This document shows, in pieces, positions 12,241 to 23,529 of a stretch of 64,000 nucleotides of DNA. Position 1 is the first letter of the stretch. The number at the start of each line of letters is the position of its first letter. The DNA lies in contig NC_080172.1 in NCBI RefSeq assembly GCF_950295315.1, forward strand, positions 80,805,118 through 80,869,117, in the 5' to 3' direction. Under the pieces are notes generated by a model. The model had not been told where the DNA came from and made no database searches. It worked only from the letters and a program-made list of their open reading frames with translations. The DNA is from Erinaceus europaeus (taxonomy: Eukaryota > Chordata > Mammalia > Eulipotyphla > Erinaceidae). A program made the translations under genes and the position numbers.

Positions 12241-12325
12241 CTGTTACATTTGGCAGCATTCCTTGTTAGCATTTGATAAACAATTATTGCCAAATGTTAG
12301 CAAGGAAACCTGCCAAATGTTACAG
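12241..12325 (+). other. 85-nt near-perfect hairpin (pre-miRNA-like or MITE-like)
   Basis: Arms 12241-12275 and 12291-12325 are inverted complements over 35 bp, with a 15-nt AT-rich loop. Five positions do not pair as Watson-Crick; two of them would be G:U in a plus-strand RNA. The arm ends are ctgttacatttggcag and ctgccaaatgttacag. The size and loop suit a pre-miRNA, but a palindromic MITE or a conserved hairpin repeat would look the same. I do not recognise the mature sequence. Confidence 0.5.
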
Positions 12326-12329
12326 CACA

Positions 12330-12780
12330 GATTTAACTGCTGAAAAAATGCAATTTGAAAAAGCCGTTAGCTACAGAGCCATCACCTAGCATGCCAGTTC
12401 TGAAGCTGCAGGGGATCCCGGTTGGGACAAATTGTGAATCTAAAGGTATAGGGCCTTTTGCCAGCAGTTCTGGGTTCTTCTCTGAAGTTATGAATTAGTT
12501 GACACCTGTTGGTTTTCAAAGTGGTAAATTTTTGGCAAATTATTTCTAGTGAGCATTTTGCTCCAGGACTTAAAAACACTTGATGTATAATATATACTTG
12601 TCTTATCTTATCTAATAATTAATGTTGTAGAGCATCAGATCATGGTCTTTCTTCTTTACCTCTTAGTAGATTTCTCAGTTTCTTTCTGCATTCAGTGTTC
12701 TGTATTTTAGAATTTTTATTGTTTATTTTGTGGTTCTGGGACCTTGAACTTATGTGACTCCACTGCTCCAGGAAATTTTC
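12330..12780. other. Non-repetitive sequence
   Basis: No repeat or coding signal recognised. Confidence 0.5.
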
Positions 12781-12784
12781 ATTC

Positions 12785-12990
12785 TTTTTATTTCATATAG
12801 AGGGGGAAAAAAAAGGAAGAGTGATAGAGACAGAGAGATAAAGGAGATAACATAGCATTGCTCCACTACTAATGGAGCTTTTCTTGATGCAGTCCATGGT
12901 GTTCCCTTGTAGTGCTGTTTTCAAATCTGGACCCTTGAGCTTTGTAAGCCAGTAAGGCAAGTACTTCTACTGGATGAGGTATCTTTTGTC
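12785..12990 (-). repeat. SINE (short form), degraded
   Basis: Antisense remnant: 'gatagagacagagagataaag', 'cattgctccactactaatggagc', 'aaatctggacccttgagc', 'gtaaggcaagtacttctact'. Confidence 0.6.
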
Positions 12991-13137
12991 TCCCAATGTT
13001 TATTAGTAGTTACTATGGAGTTGCTCCTATTTTTCATTTTTGGAAGGTGTTTCCCTATAGTTCCCCTTGTATTTTTCATCCTTGCCTTACAAAAAAGAAA
13101 AAAAATACTAAAATTGGCATGCACTCTCCACCACCCT

Positions 13138-13292
13138 CAATATGCAGAATAATCCCCACCTGTAGGGGGAAGTTTCACAAATGGTGAAAGTGTACTGCAG
13201 GTGTTTCTCCTTCTCTCTCCCTCTCTGTCTCCCCTTTCCCTCTCAATTTCTCTCTTTCTCTAACCAAAATAAATAAAAATTTTAAAAAGACA
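13138..13292 (+). repeat. SINE (short form), 5'-truncated
   Basis: Begins in the middle of the element ('cccacctgtagggggaagttt') and runs through the CT-rich body to 'ccaaaataaataaaaatttt'. Confidence 0.75.
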
Positions 13293-13299
13293 TGCAGAA

Positions 13300-13940
13300 C
13301 AAGAAGAGGAAAGATACCACAACTCTGAAACTTAATTTAATTCAGTGAGGCCTATGACTGAACCTGGGTGGTGGACATGGTGAAACCGTACACTATACAA
13401 GTGAGCTCTTTTGCTAGTATGCTCTCTCTCTGTTCCTCTTATCATTCTAATGTACATTTGGTAATTCAAGAGAATATTGTCAGCATAGAGCACCTGAATA
13501 TTAGTCGTCAGGCACTACATCAGAGGAGTTCTAGAAACTTGGTTAGAATTAAAAGAAAGTGGGCAGCTAAGTAGTAGCATAGTTAGATATAGTTGCATCT
13601 CATTCAACAGTTCACTCAGTGGAAGTTGATTAATGTTAATTTTAAACTTGAAGACCTTTATTTCTTGTAACAGAGATTTGTTCTTGTCTTCACATCACAC
13701 AATTTTGCCAGAGGCTTATGTTAGGGTAGGCAATTTTATATAATCTATGAGTGGTTTAAAATTTGAGGGAATGATTAAAATGCTGGGAGTACTTAAGATA
13801 TGTAAAGATAAAAAAGGTTTAAAGTGGAGGTAAAGACTGACAAATTGGCTTAATTGGATTTGCTAGAAAATTTGCTTTTATGGTAAAAATCCTTGTCATG
13901 GATATAAGACACATCATGTTTTCTTCCAAGGAGTGGATTC
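13300..13940. other. Non-repetitive sequence
   Basis: No repeat recognised. A 68-codon open frame at 13368-13574 on the plus strand has no recognisable features. Confidence 0.5.
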
Positions 13941-13944
13941 TCTT

Positions 13945-14140
13945 TAAAAATACTTATTTATTTAACTGGCTAGAGACAGAGAAATCAAAAAGAAAGGAGG
14001 GGATGTCTAGACACCTGCCACTACTTCACCATTTGTCAATCTTCCCCCTCTATGTAGGTGAGGATTAGCGGCTTGAACTGGGACCTTGCACATTGCAGCA
14101 TTTTACCTCAACTGGGTGTACCACCACCCAGCCGCACTGT
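13945..14140 (-). repeat. SINE (short form)
   Basis: Antisense: 'acttatttatttaactggctagagac', 'cacctgccactacttcacc', 'ggcttgaactgggaccttg', 'gggtgtaccaccacccagcc'. Confidence 0.75.
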
Positions 14141-14394
14141 CTCAAGAATGGATTCTTCATCCAATGTTGAATGAGTTTGTTGTTATTCAAAAGCTAAAAT
14201 GCCCGAATGTACCATCTTAGTGTTCTCACATAGCTTAAAAGGGGACATGTAACTTTGATTTGGCAATCAGGGTTGTTAGTTCAGGATCTCGACTTTGAGT
14301 TTATTGACTCAGGAAACAAAGCGTATAAAGAATTGATCTTGCATAAATAAGTTATGGGATATATAGACTCTAGAATAGTACTTTATAATTACAA

Positions 14395-14690
14395 AGGTAA
14401 TATTCTGTCTTTTGTGACAAAATGGATGGAACTAGAGGTGATTATGTTAGTGAAGTAAGTAGGAAGGCAAAAGTCAACTGCTGGATGGTTTCACTTGTGG
14501 AAATTAGATAATGTAAACCTATGAAATTGAAAAATAACTCAAAAGAAGTAGTCAAACTGTCTCTAAGACCTTATCAGAATGAGCACTTTGGGAGCTATCA
14601 TTGTGAGGGTGGAGCACAGAAGTTTGGTGAGTGTGGTATGTAACTATACCCTATGATGTAATAAACACATTATGTAATATTAATAGTATC
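14395..14690 (+). repeat. L1 ORF2 end / 3'UTR, diverged
   Basis: 'aaaatggatggaactagagg' followed by 'atgttagtgaagtaagtaggaag' matches the ORF2 C-terminal region of L1. It runs into a diverged 3'UTR with 'ctgatgtaataaaca'-like ending near 14670. Confidence 0.65.
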
Positions 14691-14945
14691 TGTGACCATA
14701 CTGAATGTGTCTCCTAAATGTGTACTGGACCTGTTTAACCTTCTCATCCTTACTACCATTTTATACTTTATATTTTTATATATTCTCTGAACCAATACAA
14801 AGGCTTCTTAACTGTTTTCTTATATATTTGAATCTGTACAGCCCATATAAAATATACGGGAATCAACATAATTTTGTAAGTTCAGAAGAAAGAAAAGCAA
14901 TAATAGGAAAATTTTGTTTAATGTAATAATGCTCATGATAACAGT

Positions 14946-15085
14946 GGAAGGATAAAGAATAGGAAAGCTATCAGGGGAAGGGATGGGATACGGAATTCTG
15001 GTGGTGGGATTTGTGTGGGGTTGTACGCCTCTTATCCTATGGTTTTGTCAGTGTTTCCTTTGTATAAATAAAAAAACAAATACAT
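14946..15085 (+). repeat. L1 3' terminus, truncated copy
   Basis: Sense copy of the last ~130 bp of the L1 3'UTR: 'aagaataggaaagctatcag', 'gggatgggatacggaattc', 'ggtggtgggatttgtgtgg', 'cttatcctatggttttgtc', followed by an A-rich tail. Confidence 0.85.
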
Positions 15086-15089
15086 CTTT

Positions 15090-15900
15090 TAAAAATAATA
15101 AAATTTATCTTATAAAAGAAAAAAAGAATGTAAATTAAAGTAGTATCCATAGAAACATACTCAAACTGTAAAAATAAAAGGTAAGATGGAACTGGATGAA
15201 CATAATTTTGAAAGTTGAAGGAAAGTTAGGACTATCAGATGCTGTCATATTTGAGAGTGCAATGCAAGGCCAGGCCATCCACTAAGCTGTCAAATTTGGT
15301 TTTGAAGAGATAGATAGGTCAGAATATCCACTGAGGAAAATATTGACTGGATTAAGCAAATTAGTTATCATGATGAAGACTCAGCTAAGATTGAAAACTA
15401 CAAAATGTTTTTCAAACTTACAATTCTTCTGGTCTATAGGCACTATATTCCTTATACTTCTTTTAGGATTCATTAATGCCATTTCCTTCATTTGATGCTG
15501 TAAGAAATGGTTTCTGAGCATTTTGATTGCAGATTGTGAAGGTAACTCACCTTTCTTCATCAGATTTTACCCTTCGTCTGTATTCTCGAGATTCTCTTAT
15601 TTCCTCTTCCTTATACTCTAGAGACATCCATCATCTCATTTTCCTCTGAACACTGTTCAGTATGACTGGAATGACAACTTTTTCATTTCATCTTCTTGTG
15701 AAATTTCATTTATTATTCAATTTCCAGCTCAAATGTTGCCATTCTTATTCCTCAAGACAGCTTTGGCTACACCCTTTATGCTAACTATACTTTTTTTACA
15801 CTGACAAGATTGTACTTGCATTTTTCTTTCTCATTATAGTAAAGTTCTAAGAGAAATATTATTACTTACTTTTGTATTTTCTACTACCTCAACGATTGTA
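15090..15900. other. Mostly unique; possible L2 remnant
   Basis: At 15700-15880 'ccagctcaaatgttgcc' and 'ctcaagacagctttggctacacc' resemble the L2 block around 'caggaagccttccctgac'. The rest is unrecognised. Confidence 0.4.
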
Positions 15901-15904
15901 TTTC

Positions 15905-16165
15905 TAATTTAATTTTATTAGTGATTTAATAATGATTTATAAAATGATGAGATTACAGGGGTATAGTTCCACACCTCACCCACAACCACAGTTCTGTGCC
16001 CCCAGCTCTCTGTTCTTCCCCCAAGAATAACCACTATAATTTCCACAAAGTCTTAGCAGTGGTTTGACATCTTTTTTGTTTAAAAAAGTTCATGTGTTTC
16101 AGTTCTTTATATTGCACATTTGAATGAAACAATACAGTGGTTGTCTTTCAGAGAAGTATAGGTCA
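15905..16165 (-). repeat. L1 3'UTR, older type
   Basis: 'ttattagtgatttaataatgatttataaaatgatgagattacaggggta' is the antisense 3' end of an older L1 subfamily, followed by 'cagttctgtgcccccag' and 'ttgcacatttgaatgaaac'. Confidence 0.75.
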
Positions 16166-16379
16166 CTTGATTAGATATGTATACTAGAGCTACAAGAGAA
16201 ATTGATCACAAACAACAAAGAACTTCAAGATATTGTATCAATATATGATAAGAAGGATGAGAAAAAGGAGTTATAAAAATATCAAAAATTACTAGATAGA
16301 AAATGCCATCAATTAACAAGACATAGACGACTGTATGCATGTAAATTTATTATACATAAAAATATTATACACAGGACTT

Positions 16380-18138
16380 CCAAGGGCATGGCCCAAGAGT
16401 AACAGCTACAGTAAACTCACACCTGAAACAAAACCAAAACATTAAAAAAATCAGAACCCCATATCATAACCTACAATGATAGAAGACCAGGTGAGCACAA
16501 AGGGGCAGGGGAGATTACTCTGGGAGCAAAAGTGGCTTGAATCCCAAGTGATAACAGGAGCTGAGGTCAGTGTGGACTCATCCTAACTGGAACTGAAAAA
16601 TAGGAAAACTGTGGTCATTCTCCCCCTGCTTTTTACCACTGTCACCACTACAGCATCCATAAATAGTACAATGCACCTGGCTGCTGAACAGAAATAACAT
16701 ACTACCAAACCATGGAAATACATCAGACACGGGAGAACATTTCCACGATTGATTTCAGTAAACTAGTACTTGAAACAATTCAAGACATCGACAATAATAT
16801 ACAAACACAAAGTAAAACACAGAGGGCTCTTCACTAAAGAGCTGAGAACTTCACAAAGAGAACTCTAAAAGGAAATATCACAATTAAAAGACTGTCTCAA
16901 TAACACAAATGACTATTTAAAGGGCCTTGCATCCAGAGTAAACCAACTTGACAGAATAACAGGACTAGAAGACAAAACCACCACCACATTCTCAAAGTGA
17001 AAAACAACTGAAAAAGAAAGGTTTACAAAAAGTGAAGCGACTCTTTGTGAAATGGAATTTGTTAGAAGAAAAATAATTAAAAAGTCATTGGGATACCTGA
17101 GGAAGAAGAGAAAGAGGAGAGAATAGAATATATTTCAAAACACTATTGCAGAAAACTTCCCTCATCTAGGCAGTGGTAAAAAGGTAGGAAAAGAAGTAGG
17201 TATATGGAAACCAAAACTACTCAACCCCAAACAGACAACACTGAGAAACTTAATAGTCATACTGTTCACAAGCAAGAACAGGGAAGAACTCTTACAGGTT
17301 GCCAGAGAAAAGAAGCAGCTGATGATATACAGAGGCAGAACTGATTGAACCCTCACCAGATCTCCGAACACAAACCCAAGAAGCAAGGATGGAATGGAAT
17401 AACATTTTTGCTTTATTAAAAGATAAGAATTACCAACCATGTGTAAACAACCCTGCCCAACTAACCTTCAAGTATGAAAGAGAAACCAAATTCTTCCCAA
17501 ACATACAAAAGCTGAAGGAATTCACCACCAACAACCCCATCTTGCAAGAACTACTGAAAGGCGTCTTACAGAGAAGGAACTCTTGGCTCCAAAGGAGGTA
17601 ATCTGAAATAAAATATGAATGAGAACTCAAATAATAGCAACAAAAGCAACAAAAATAAAGGGAAATAGAAGGCAGAGAGGACAGAGTGGCATGACCAATG
17701 TTGCTGAACAAAGACCCATTTCCAAAGACATAGACACCAGGACAGAAACTCTTAAATCTTAACCTTTTGACTGTCTCAACTTTTCTGGAAGTAGAAGGAA
17801 AAGTGCTGGGTGAGATGAGTCAGGAAGAAAGGGATGAATACAGGATAAATGCACATATAGGTGGGACCCAGGAGACAGAATTAGAAGGAGAGAACACAGG
17901 ATAAAACCTGGACTGGGTGCATGGGGGTGTGTACTGCATCAAAGCAAAGGACCCTGGGGGAGGGAAGGTGATAGGTGGTCTGAGGAGAGAGAATGTTTGT
18001 AGTCCTTGATAGAAAGTGATAAGGGTATGTAGCAGACACCTTTTATACAAAACTGAGAAACCATTCACGTGTAGAAATAGATCTTGTAATTCATTATCCC
18101 CCTAATATAAATGAATGAATGAATGAATAAATAAATAA
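16380..18138 (+). repeat. HAL1-like LINE: ORF1 remnant joined directly to L1 3'UTR
   Basis: A sense LINE with an ORF1 region but no ORF2. The 5' part starts near 'ggacttccaagggcatggcc'. From about 17600 the sequence passes straight into a 3'UTR with the L1 motif 'acctggactgggtgcatggg' and 'gcatcaaagcaaaggacc', ending 'gaatgaataaataaataaag'. HAL1 is the known ORF1-only relative of L1, and this fits it in structure. The frame is broken by several stops and shifts. Confidence 0.7.
16980..17601 (+). pseudogene. L1/HAL1 ORF1 (RNA-binding protein) remnant
   Basis: Codes in pieces for an L1 ORF1-type nucleic-acid-binding protein. 'aactgaaaaagaaaggttt' leads into an acidic 'gaggaagaagagaaagagg' stretch matching the PEEEE region between coiled coil and RRM. 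The last open piece (17389-17601) has the C-terminal-domain signature, including YQPCVNNPAQLTFKYE and LKEFTTNNPILQELLK. L1 ORF1p is normally a cytoplasmic trimer that packages LINE RNA. Internal stops and frameshifts make this copy non-functional. Confidence 0.7.
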
Positions 18139-18265
18139 AGTGACCTGGGAGTTGATACAGTGTCTGAAGCAATGTACTTACAAGCATGGGGTCCCAACTT
18201 TGGTCCCTAGCATCACATATGCCAGAGTGATGTTCTGGTTCTGTGTCTATGTATGTAACACATAC
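18138..18265 (+). repeat. SINE of a third type
   Basis: 'gacctgggagttgatacagtg', 'caagcatggggtcccaac', 'ggtccctagcatcacatatgcc', 'agagtgatgttctggttctg'. The same type occurs at 49388-49510. Confidence 0.6.
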
Positions 18266-18384
18266 ATGTATTATATAAACACAAAGTATTACACAAAGTA
18301 TTATATTATTAAATTTATATATCAATATATAAATATATCTAAGAGAGTCTTACTTAAACTGTCCTTGTTTCACCATTCTTTTAA

Positions 18385-18678
18385 AAATATTTATTTATTT
18401 TCCCTTTTGTTGCCCTTGTTTTGTTGCCCTTGTTTTTTATTGTTGTAGTTAGTATTGTTGTTATTGATGTCGTTGTTGGATAGGACAGAGAGTAATGGAG
18501 AGAGGAGGGGAAGACAGAAGGGGTGGGTAGAGAAAGAACGACACCTGCAGACCTACTTCACTGCCTGTGAAGAGACTTCCACACAGGTGGGGAGCCAGGG
18601 CTTGAACCAGGATTCTTGTGCAGGTCCTTGAGCTTCGCGCCACGTGCACTTAACCCCCTGTGCTACAGCCTGACTCCC
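18385..18678 (-). repeat. SINE (long form)
   Basis: Antisense: tail 'cccttttgttgcccttg' (partly duplicated), 'ggacagagagtaatggagag', 'gcttgaaccaggattcttg', head 'cttaaccccctgtgctacagcc'. Confidence 0.9.
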
Positions 18679-18782
18679 TGTTTCACCATTCTTTACTTGA
18701 ACATCTTCTATCCTCCCTTTTCATACTTTAATAAATTTAACTTATATTTCTGTGACTTTTGTTTCTATTTTATTGTGTATCA

Positions 18783-18990
18783 TCTTGGGGCCAGGTGGTG
18801 GTATACCTGATTGAGTCCATATGTTGCAATGTGCAAGGACCTGAGTTCAGGCCATCTGACCCCACTTGCAGAGGGGAAGCTTCAGGAGTGTTGAAACAGA
18901 GCTGCAGTTGTCTCTCTGTCTCTCTCCCTCTGTTTCTATCTCCACCCTCCTTTCAGTTTCTGGCTGTCTCTATCCAATAAATAAATAAAC
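18783..18990 (+). repeat. SINE (short form)
   Basis: 'ggggccaggtggtggtatacc', 'gttgcaatgtgcaaggacc', CT-rich body, tail 'tccaataaataaataaac'. The long-form SINE follows immediately. Confidence 0.85.
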
Positions 18991-18992
18991 AT

Positions 18993-19298
18993 AGGGAGTC
19001 GGGTGGTAGCACAACAGGTTAAGCACAGGTGGCGCTAAGCGCAAGGACCAGCACAAGAATCTTGGTTCAAGCCCCTGGCTCCTCACCTGCAGGAGAGTCG
19101 CTTCACAAACGGTGAAGCAAGTCTTCAGGTGTCTGTCTTTCTCTCCCCCACTCTATCTTCCCCTCCTCTCTCGATTTCTCTCTCTGTCCTATCCAACAAT
19201 GATGACATCAATGACAACAACAATAATTACTACAACAATAAAACAAGGGCAACAAAAGGGAATAAATATAAAATAAATAAATAAAGATAATAAAATAA
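18993..19298 (+). repeat. SINE (long form)
   Basis: Head 'gggagtcgggtggtagcaca', box B 'ggttcaagccc', 'ctcacctgcaggagagtcgc', tail 'aacaagggcaacaaaaggg' and (AAATA)n. Confidence 0.92.
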
Positions 19299-19777
19299 TA
19301 AAAAAGTTTATTTATTGTGCATCACCTTGTTGAGAGTTAAATGTTCCTTGTTTCTTTCTTTGTGCCACTCCTTTTAGTAACTCTTGCAAGGCAGGTCTGG
19401 TAGTGGCAACCTCCTTTAATTTTAGTATGTCTGGTATGTTTTGATTTCTCCTTCATATATGAGTAATAGTCTTGTAGGGTAAAGTATGCATGACTGAAAG
19501 TTGTTGTCTTTTAAAACCTTGAATATACCACCACATCCTTTTTTTGACCTCTGTGACTCCTGCAGAAAAATCTAGTGCAAGTCTGACAATGTTGCCTTTA
19601 CAAGTCATTTTCTTCTTTTCCCAGCAGCTTATAATTTTTTTCTGTGTCCTTGACTTTTGACAATTTCACAGTGATGTATCTTGCTGTATTTCTATTTGAA
19701 TTTAGAAATTTTGGAGTTCTTTCTGCTTCCTGAACACCAATATCCTTTCTACACCCCAGATTTGGAAAATATTCTGC

Positions 19778-20138
19778 TATTATATATATGTATATATACA
19801 TATATATGTATATATATATATGTTTACATTTTTTCTCCAGGGTTATCACTGGGGCTCTGTGCCTGAACTATGAATTCACTGCACCTGGAGGCTATTTTTT
19901 CCCTTTTGTTGCCCTTGTTTATCGTTTTACTGCTGTCATTGTAGTTGGATAGGACAGAGGAGGGTAAGACAGAGAGGGGGGAGAAAGATAGACACCTGCA
20001 TACCTGCTTCACCACCTGTAAAGTGACCCCCATGCAGGTGGGGAGGCAGGAACTCGAACTGGGATCCTTACACTGCTCCATGCATTTTGCTCCATGTGCA
20101 CTTAACCCACTGCGCTACTGTCCGGACCCCCACTATTA
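19778..20138 (-). repeat. SINE (long form) with (AT)n tail, inserted in HAL1-like LINE
   Basis: The element body is 19833-20138, starting with the extension complement 'ccagggttatcactgggg' and ending at the head 'cccactgcgctactgtccgg'. The (AT)n run at 19778-19822 sits at its A-tail position. 'ctattatat' occurs on both sides (about 19773 and 20130), a probable target duplication. Confidence 0.85.
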
Positions 20139-20362
20139 TATTTTTTAATATGGTTTATTTTCTCTTCTTTCTCTGCTCTCTTTCTGAGACACTTTTAATT
20201 CTAAATTTGTTTTTCTGATGGAGTCTTCAATATCTTGAAGAGTTGCTTCATTATTCCTAACACTTTTTTCTCCTACTTTGAAGTTAGAGTGTGCCTAGTT
20301 TGCTTATTTCTGATGTTCTCTTCTACATGGGTAAATCTATTTCTTTGACTTGCTACTTGAGA

Positions 20363-20860
20363 CTAGACTGTACTCAAAATGTCCTTTATTCTCTGTAACA
20401 CTGTTTCAAGTTTTCCATTTCCTATCAAGTGAATCTTTGATGGCATGAATTTTCTCTTAATCCATTTCTCCATATTGAATTGAGAAATTTGTATTTCTTC
20501 AGATTTCCTAACAAAGCATTCCTTAAACTCTTTCTCTGATAGCTCTTTTGAATTTACATCATTAAATTTCTGACCATCATAGTTTAGCAGAACCACTGCT
20601 TTCCTAGTTTTATCTATCTGTTTTGTTTTCTGTTGTTGCCCATAGGTTGTGTCAGGTTCTGCTTTGTTTTTGAGCTGCAGAGGAGCAGATGAGCTTTGAT
20701 GTGATATACTGTTATGATGTCTGATGTCCCTTAAGCAGAGACCTAGTCTGCAGATTGTGGGAAAGATTCTAGTCCTTCTTTTCCCAAATTGATTCCTGAA
20801 AGTATAAACTTTGAGGTGAGGTGAGTCACTGTTCTTGCCTGTAAGGCAGTCTGACTCCAA
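20363..20860 (-). pseudogene. HAL1-like ORF1 N-terminal open stretch
   Basis: A 165-codon uninterrupted frame inside the HAL1-like remnant. It is rich in Lys, Glu and Ser, with a C-terminal piece (FNMEKWIKRKF, LETVLQRIKDI) that could be amphipathic helix. The conserved RRM part lies downstream beyond a frame break and the SINE insertion, so this is a fragment, not a working gene. Confidence 0.45.
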
Positions 20861-21094
20861 TCACTAGAGTCTCTGTAACAACCAGGATACCTTAGAGTTT
20901 GATAGGCTTCTCTGATGCCATAAGGAAACTTTGTTCCATTCTTTGGCTTCTCTGAGTAACAGATAATTACTAGGGATAATTTAGTAAAAAAAATAAATAA
21001 ATGTATAAGTCATTGAAAGTTATTGTATATCTCACAAATACACCAGGAAATCAAACTTAGAAAAGAGACAAAAGCAAGAAGAGACTAGACCCCT

Positions 21095-21140
21095 TAGAGA
21101 GAGAGAGAGAGAGGAGAGAGAAGGAGAGAGGGAGAGAGAC

Positions 21141-21188
<48 letters not shown>

Positions 21189-21300
21189 GTTCACTGCTCA
21201 TGAAGCTTCACCCTGAAGTTAGGGACTAGGGTCTTGAACTTTGGTCCTTGCACATGGTAACGTGTGCACTCAACCAGTTATGCCACTGCCCAGCCAGTCT
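21095..21300 (-). repeat. SINE (short form) with expanded (GA)n
   Basis: (GA)n run of about 90 bases, then 'gttcactgctcatgaagcttc', 'gtcttgaactttggtcc', 'gtgtgcactcaaccagtt', 'gccactgcccagcca'. The microsatellite grew from the CT-rich SINE body. Confidence 0.85.
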
Positions 21301-21304
21301 AAGT

Positions 21305-21830
21305 GTCCTTTTGAGGTAGTAAGAAGGACTCAGAAAAGAGGCCAAAACTATAGTTATGACTATGTAAGGACACCTTTTACTTTGAAAAGGAAGGGAGGCA
21401 CATAGAGCTAACAATGAGTTTGTGTGAAAAGTTAATGGTAATCACTTTTTATGGCACCAATTTTCTAAATGAAGAAGGGGAGAAAAAAAATCTATTTATT
21501 CTTGAGGAATCTTTTTTTTCCAATTTTGTTGGTACTGGTTGTGCTTTCACTGTCCTCTCCTTAAACTATGCTGTTTGCCAGACTTCACATTTTTACCTCA
21601 ACAACCAAATTTAGTGCTACTTGAAAGTGCCTTTATTATAGCACATTGCATATTTCTAAGTGATTACTTATAGAGAAATTCATATCCATCAGTAGATAGT
21701 GTACTCTAAGAAAATATTCATGTCTTATTTCCCCTTTGAGCTCCCTCACCTCTCTACTTTGCAAAGCTCAGAGCTCTAACCGTGTACTGTTTCACCTAGC
21801 CCAGTCAACATTTTCATTTTTAAAATTTCA
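21305..21830. other. Non-repetitive sequence
   Basis: No gene or repeat recognised. A 66-codon frame at 21414-21614 has no family resemblance. Confidence 0.5.
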
Positions 21831-21834
21831 GATT

Positions 21835-21925
21835 TAAGAGACAGATGGACAAAACATAGAGTAATAAATGCCACAGTAATCTTTCCTCATGTCAGGGCTT
21901 CAACCTGGGCCACACAGCCTATATA
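21835..21925 (-). repeat. SINE remnant
   Basis: Degenerate: 'agatttaagagacagatgg', 'ctcatgtcagggcttcaacctggg'. Confidence 0.45.
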
Positions 21926-22111
21926 TATATATATTTCTTTATGGAAGTGTTCATTAACTGCTAAACTATTTTCTGAATGTAACAGCTGTGCTTTTCTTGG
22001 ATATCTGTAGAGACATTTAATAAGCCTATTCTCTTTAAACTGGATGAATGACTTATAAAGATTTGATATAGTGAGGGGCATATGATTTTATTTAAGTTAA
22101 TACATATAGTA

Positions 22112-22413
22112 GGGAGTTGGGCAGTAGTGCAGTAGGTTAAGCGCATGTGGCGCAAAGTGCAAGGACCAGCGTAAGGATCCAGGTTCAAGCCCCTGGCTCT
22201 CCACCTGCAGGGGCGTCACTTCACAAGCGGTGAAGCAGGTCTGCAGATGTCTGTCTTTCTCTCCCCCTCTCTGTCTTCCACTCCTCTCTCCATTTCTCTC
22301 TCTTCTATCCAACAATGATGAAATCAATAATGATAATAACTACAACAATAAAACAAGGGCAACAAAAGGGAATCAATCAATCAATCAATAAATATTAAAA
22401 AAGTATTTTAAAA
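22112..22413 (+). repeat. SINE (long form) with target duplications
   Basis: Head 'gggagttgggcagtagtgcag', box B 'ggttcaagccc', tail 'aacaagggcaacaaaaggg' then (AATC)n. Flanked by aatacatatagta (22099-22111) and aatacatgtagta (22414-22426), a 13-bp duplication with one mismatch. Confidence 0.95.
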
Positions 22414-22429
22414 AATACATGTAGTAAAG

Positions 22430-22704
22430 CCCAAGGATGATAAATCGGCAGATCAAGTTTTTATTGTAAAACCACATATGTTGTTTGTATTGTTGCCATT
22501 ACTATTACTTAAGGATTCAGTCATTTGATTAAGATACTGGGGTAATAAAGCATGCATAGGAGTTGGACTACTTTGGTTCAGTTTCAACAGTCACCTCCCC
22601 CTGCTTATGGACCTTGAACAAATTCCTGGAACATGTTATACTTTGGTTTTTCATTTGAAAAATATTTACACATTATTTTAAGTTGTTAAGATGGACTAGT
22701 ATAT

Positions 22705-22756
<52 letters not shown>

Positions 22757-23100
22757 TAGTATCTAGAATTTATGTGTTCCTAAGGAATGATTTTTTTATT
22801 ACACAAAATGGAATGGCACTCAATACAAATATACCCTGCTTCCTATAGTCTTCCTTCTTCATACGGGAGGATTCTGCAGGGAGAATCTCCTGATAGAAAG
22901 TTGTAGTTCTAGTCCTTGGAGCTGACTCTTTTGCTTCAAAACTCATATCTCTTTAAAGGTTTTTCACAATGTCTCATTCCTTGGAATACTGTTTTCCAAA
23001 AAGTTAGTGAGTGGGGTGGATGTGGGTACTAATATATTATGACTTAGGCTGTCACCACAACTAAATATTGCTAGAGGGAACTAACAGAAAGAGGTAAGTA
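22430..23100. other. MIR remnant and unique sequence
   Basis: 22555-22690 follows MIR order ('ggagttggactactttggttc', 'ttatggaccttgaacaaattcc'). (AC)n/(AT)n microsatellite at 22703-22757. The remainder is unrecognised. Confidence 0.55.
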
Positions 23101-23104
23101 AGCT

Positions 23105-23335
23105 GACTCTTTCTCAATTTGGTGTATTGCACCAAAGCAAAGGATTAGCGAGGGAGAGCAAAAAGAGTTTGGAGGTGGAGGGGGCTGGGTTTGAGGTCCT
23201 GTTGCATGATGATGGAAGGGAACTTATACTGGTGGTGAGAGTGTTTTGAAGACACTTAGCAGGAGAAGATGAGGAATTATACCCAGATGTCAATAACTGT
23301 CCCTCAATAAAATGATAAAAATAAATTATCATTAC
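23105..23335 (+). repeat. L1 3'UTR fragment
   Basis: Sense: 'ggtgtattgcaccaaagcaaagg', 'cctgttgcatgatgatgg', 'gtggtgagagtgttttgaagac', 'gtcaataactgtccctcaataaaatg'. Confidence 0.8.
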
Positions 23336-23339
23336 GTAA

Positions 23340-23525
23340 ATTTTATTTATTTATTATAAGAGAGAAACTAAGAAGAAGGGGGAGATAGGGAGAGAGATAG
23401 ATAGAAAAACACCTGCCTCACTACTTGTGAAGCTTTCCCCCTGCAAGTGGGGACCAGAAGTTTGAACCTGGACCCTCTCAGACTATAATGTGAGTGCTTT
23501 ACCAGGTGTGCCACTGCCTAACTCT
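23340..23525 (-). repeat. SINE (short form)
   Basis: Antisense: 'tatttattataagagagaaac', 'cctcactacttgtgaagc', 'gtttgaacctggaccc', 'ccaggtgtgccactgcc'. Confidence 0.8.
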
Positions 23526-23529
23526 ATAA

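Larger units (their letters stand above)
19305..20880 (-). repeat. HAL1-like LINE remnant, split by a SINE
   Basis: A minus-strand LINE. The left part (19305-19776) is antisense ORF1 C-terminal region ('tttagtaactcttgcaaggc', 'caacctcctttaatttt', 'ttctgtgtccttgacttttgac'). The right part (20150-20880) is the ORF1 N-terminal side. No ORF2 sequence is seen on the 3' side. Confidence 0.6.

Noticed and set aside
22700..22760. Short regular repeats considered as a CRISPR-like array
   Set aside because: (AC)n/(AT)n microsatellite in a mammalian genome; no spacers.
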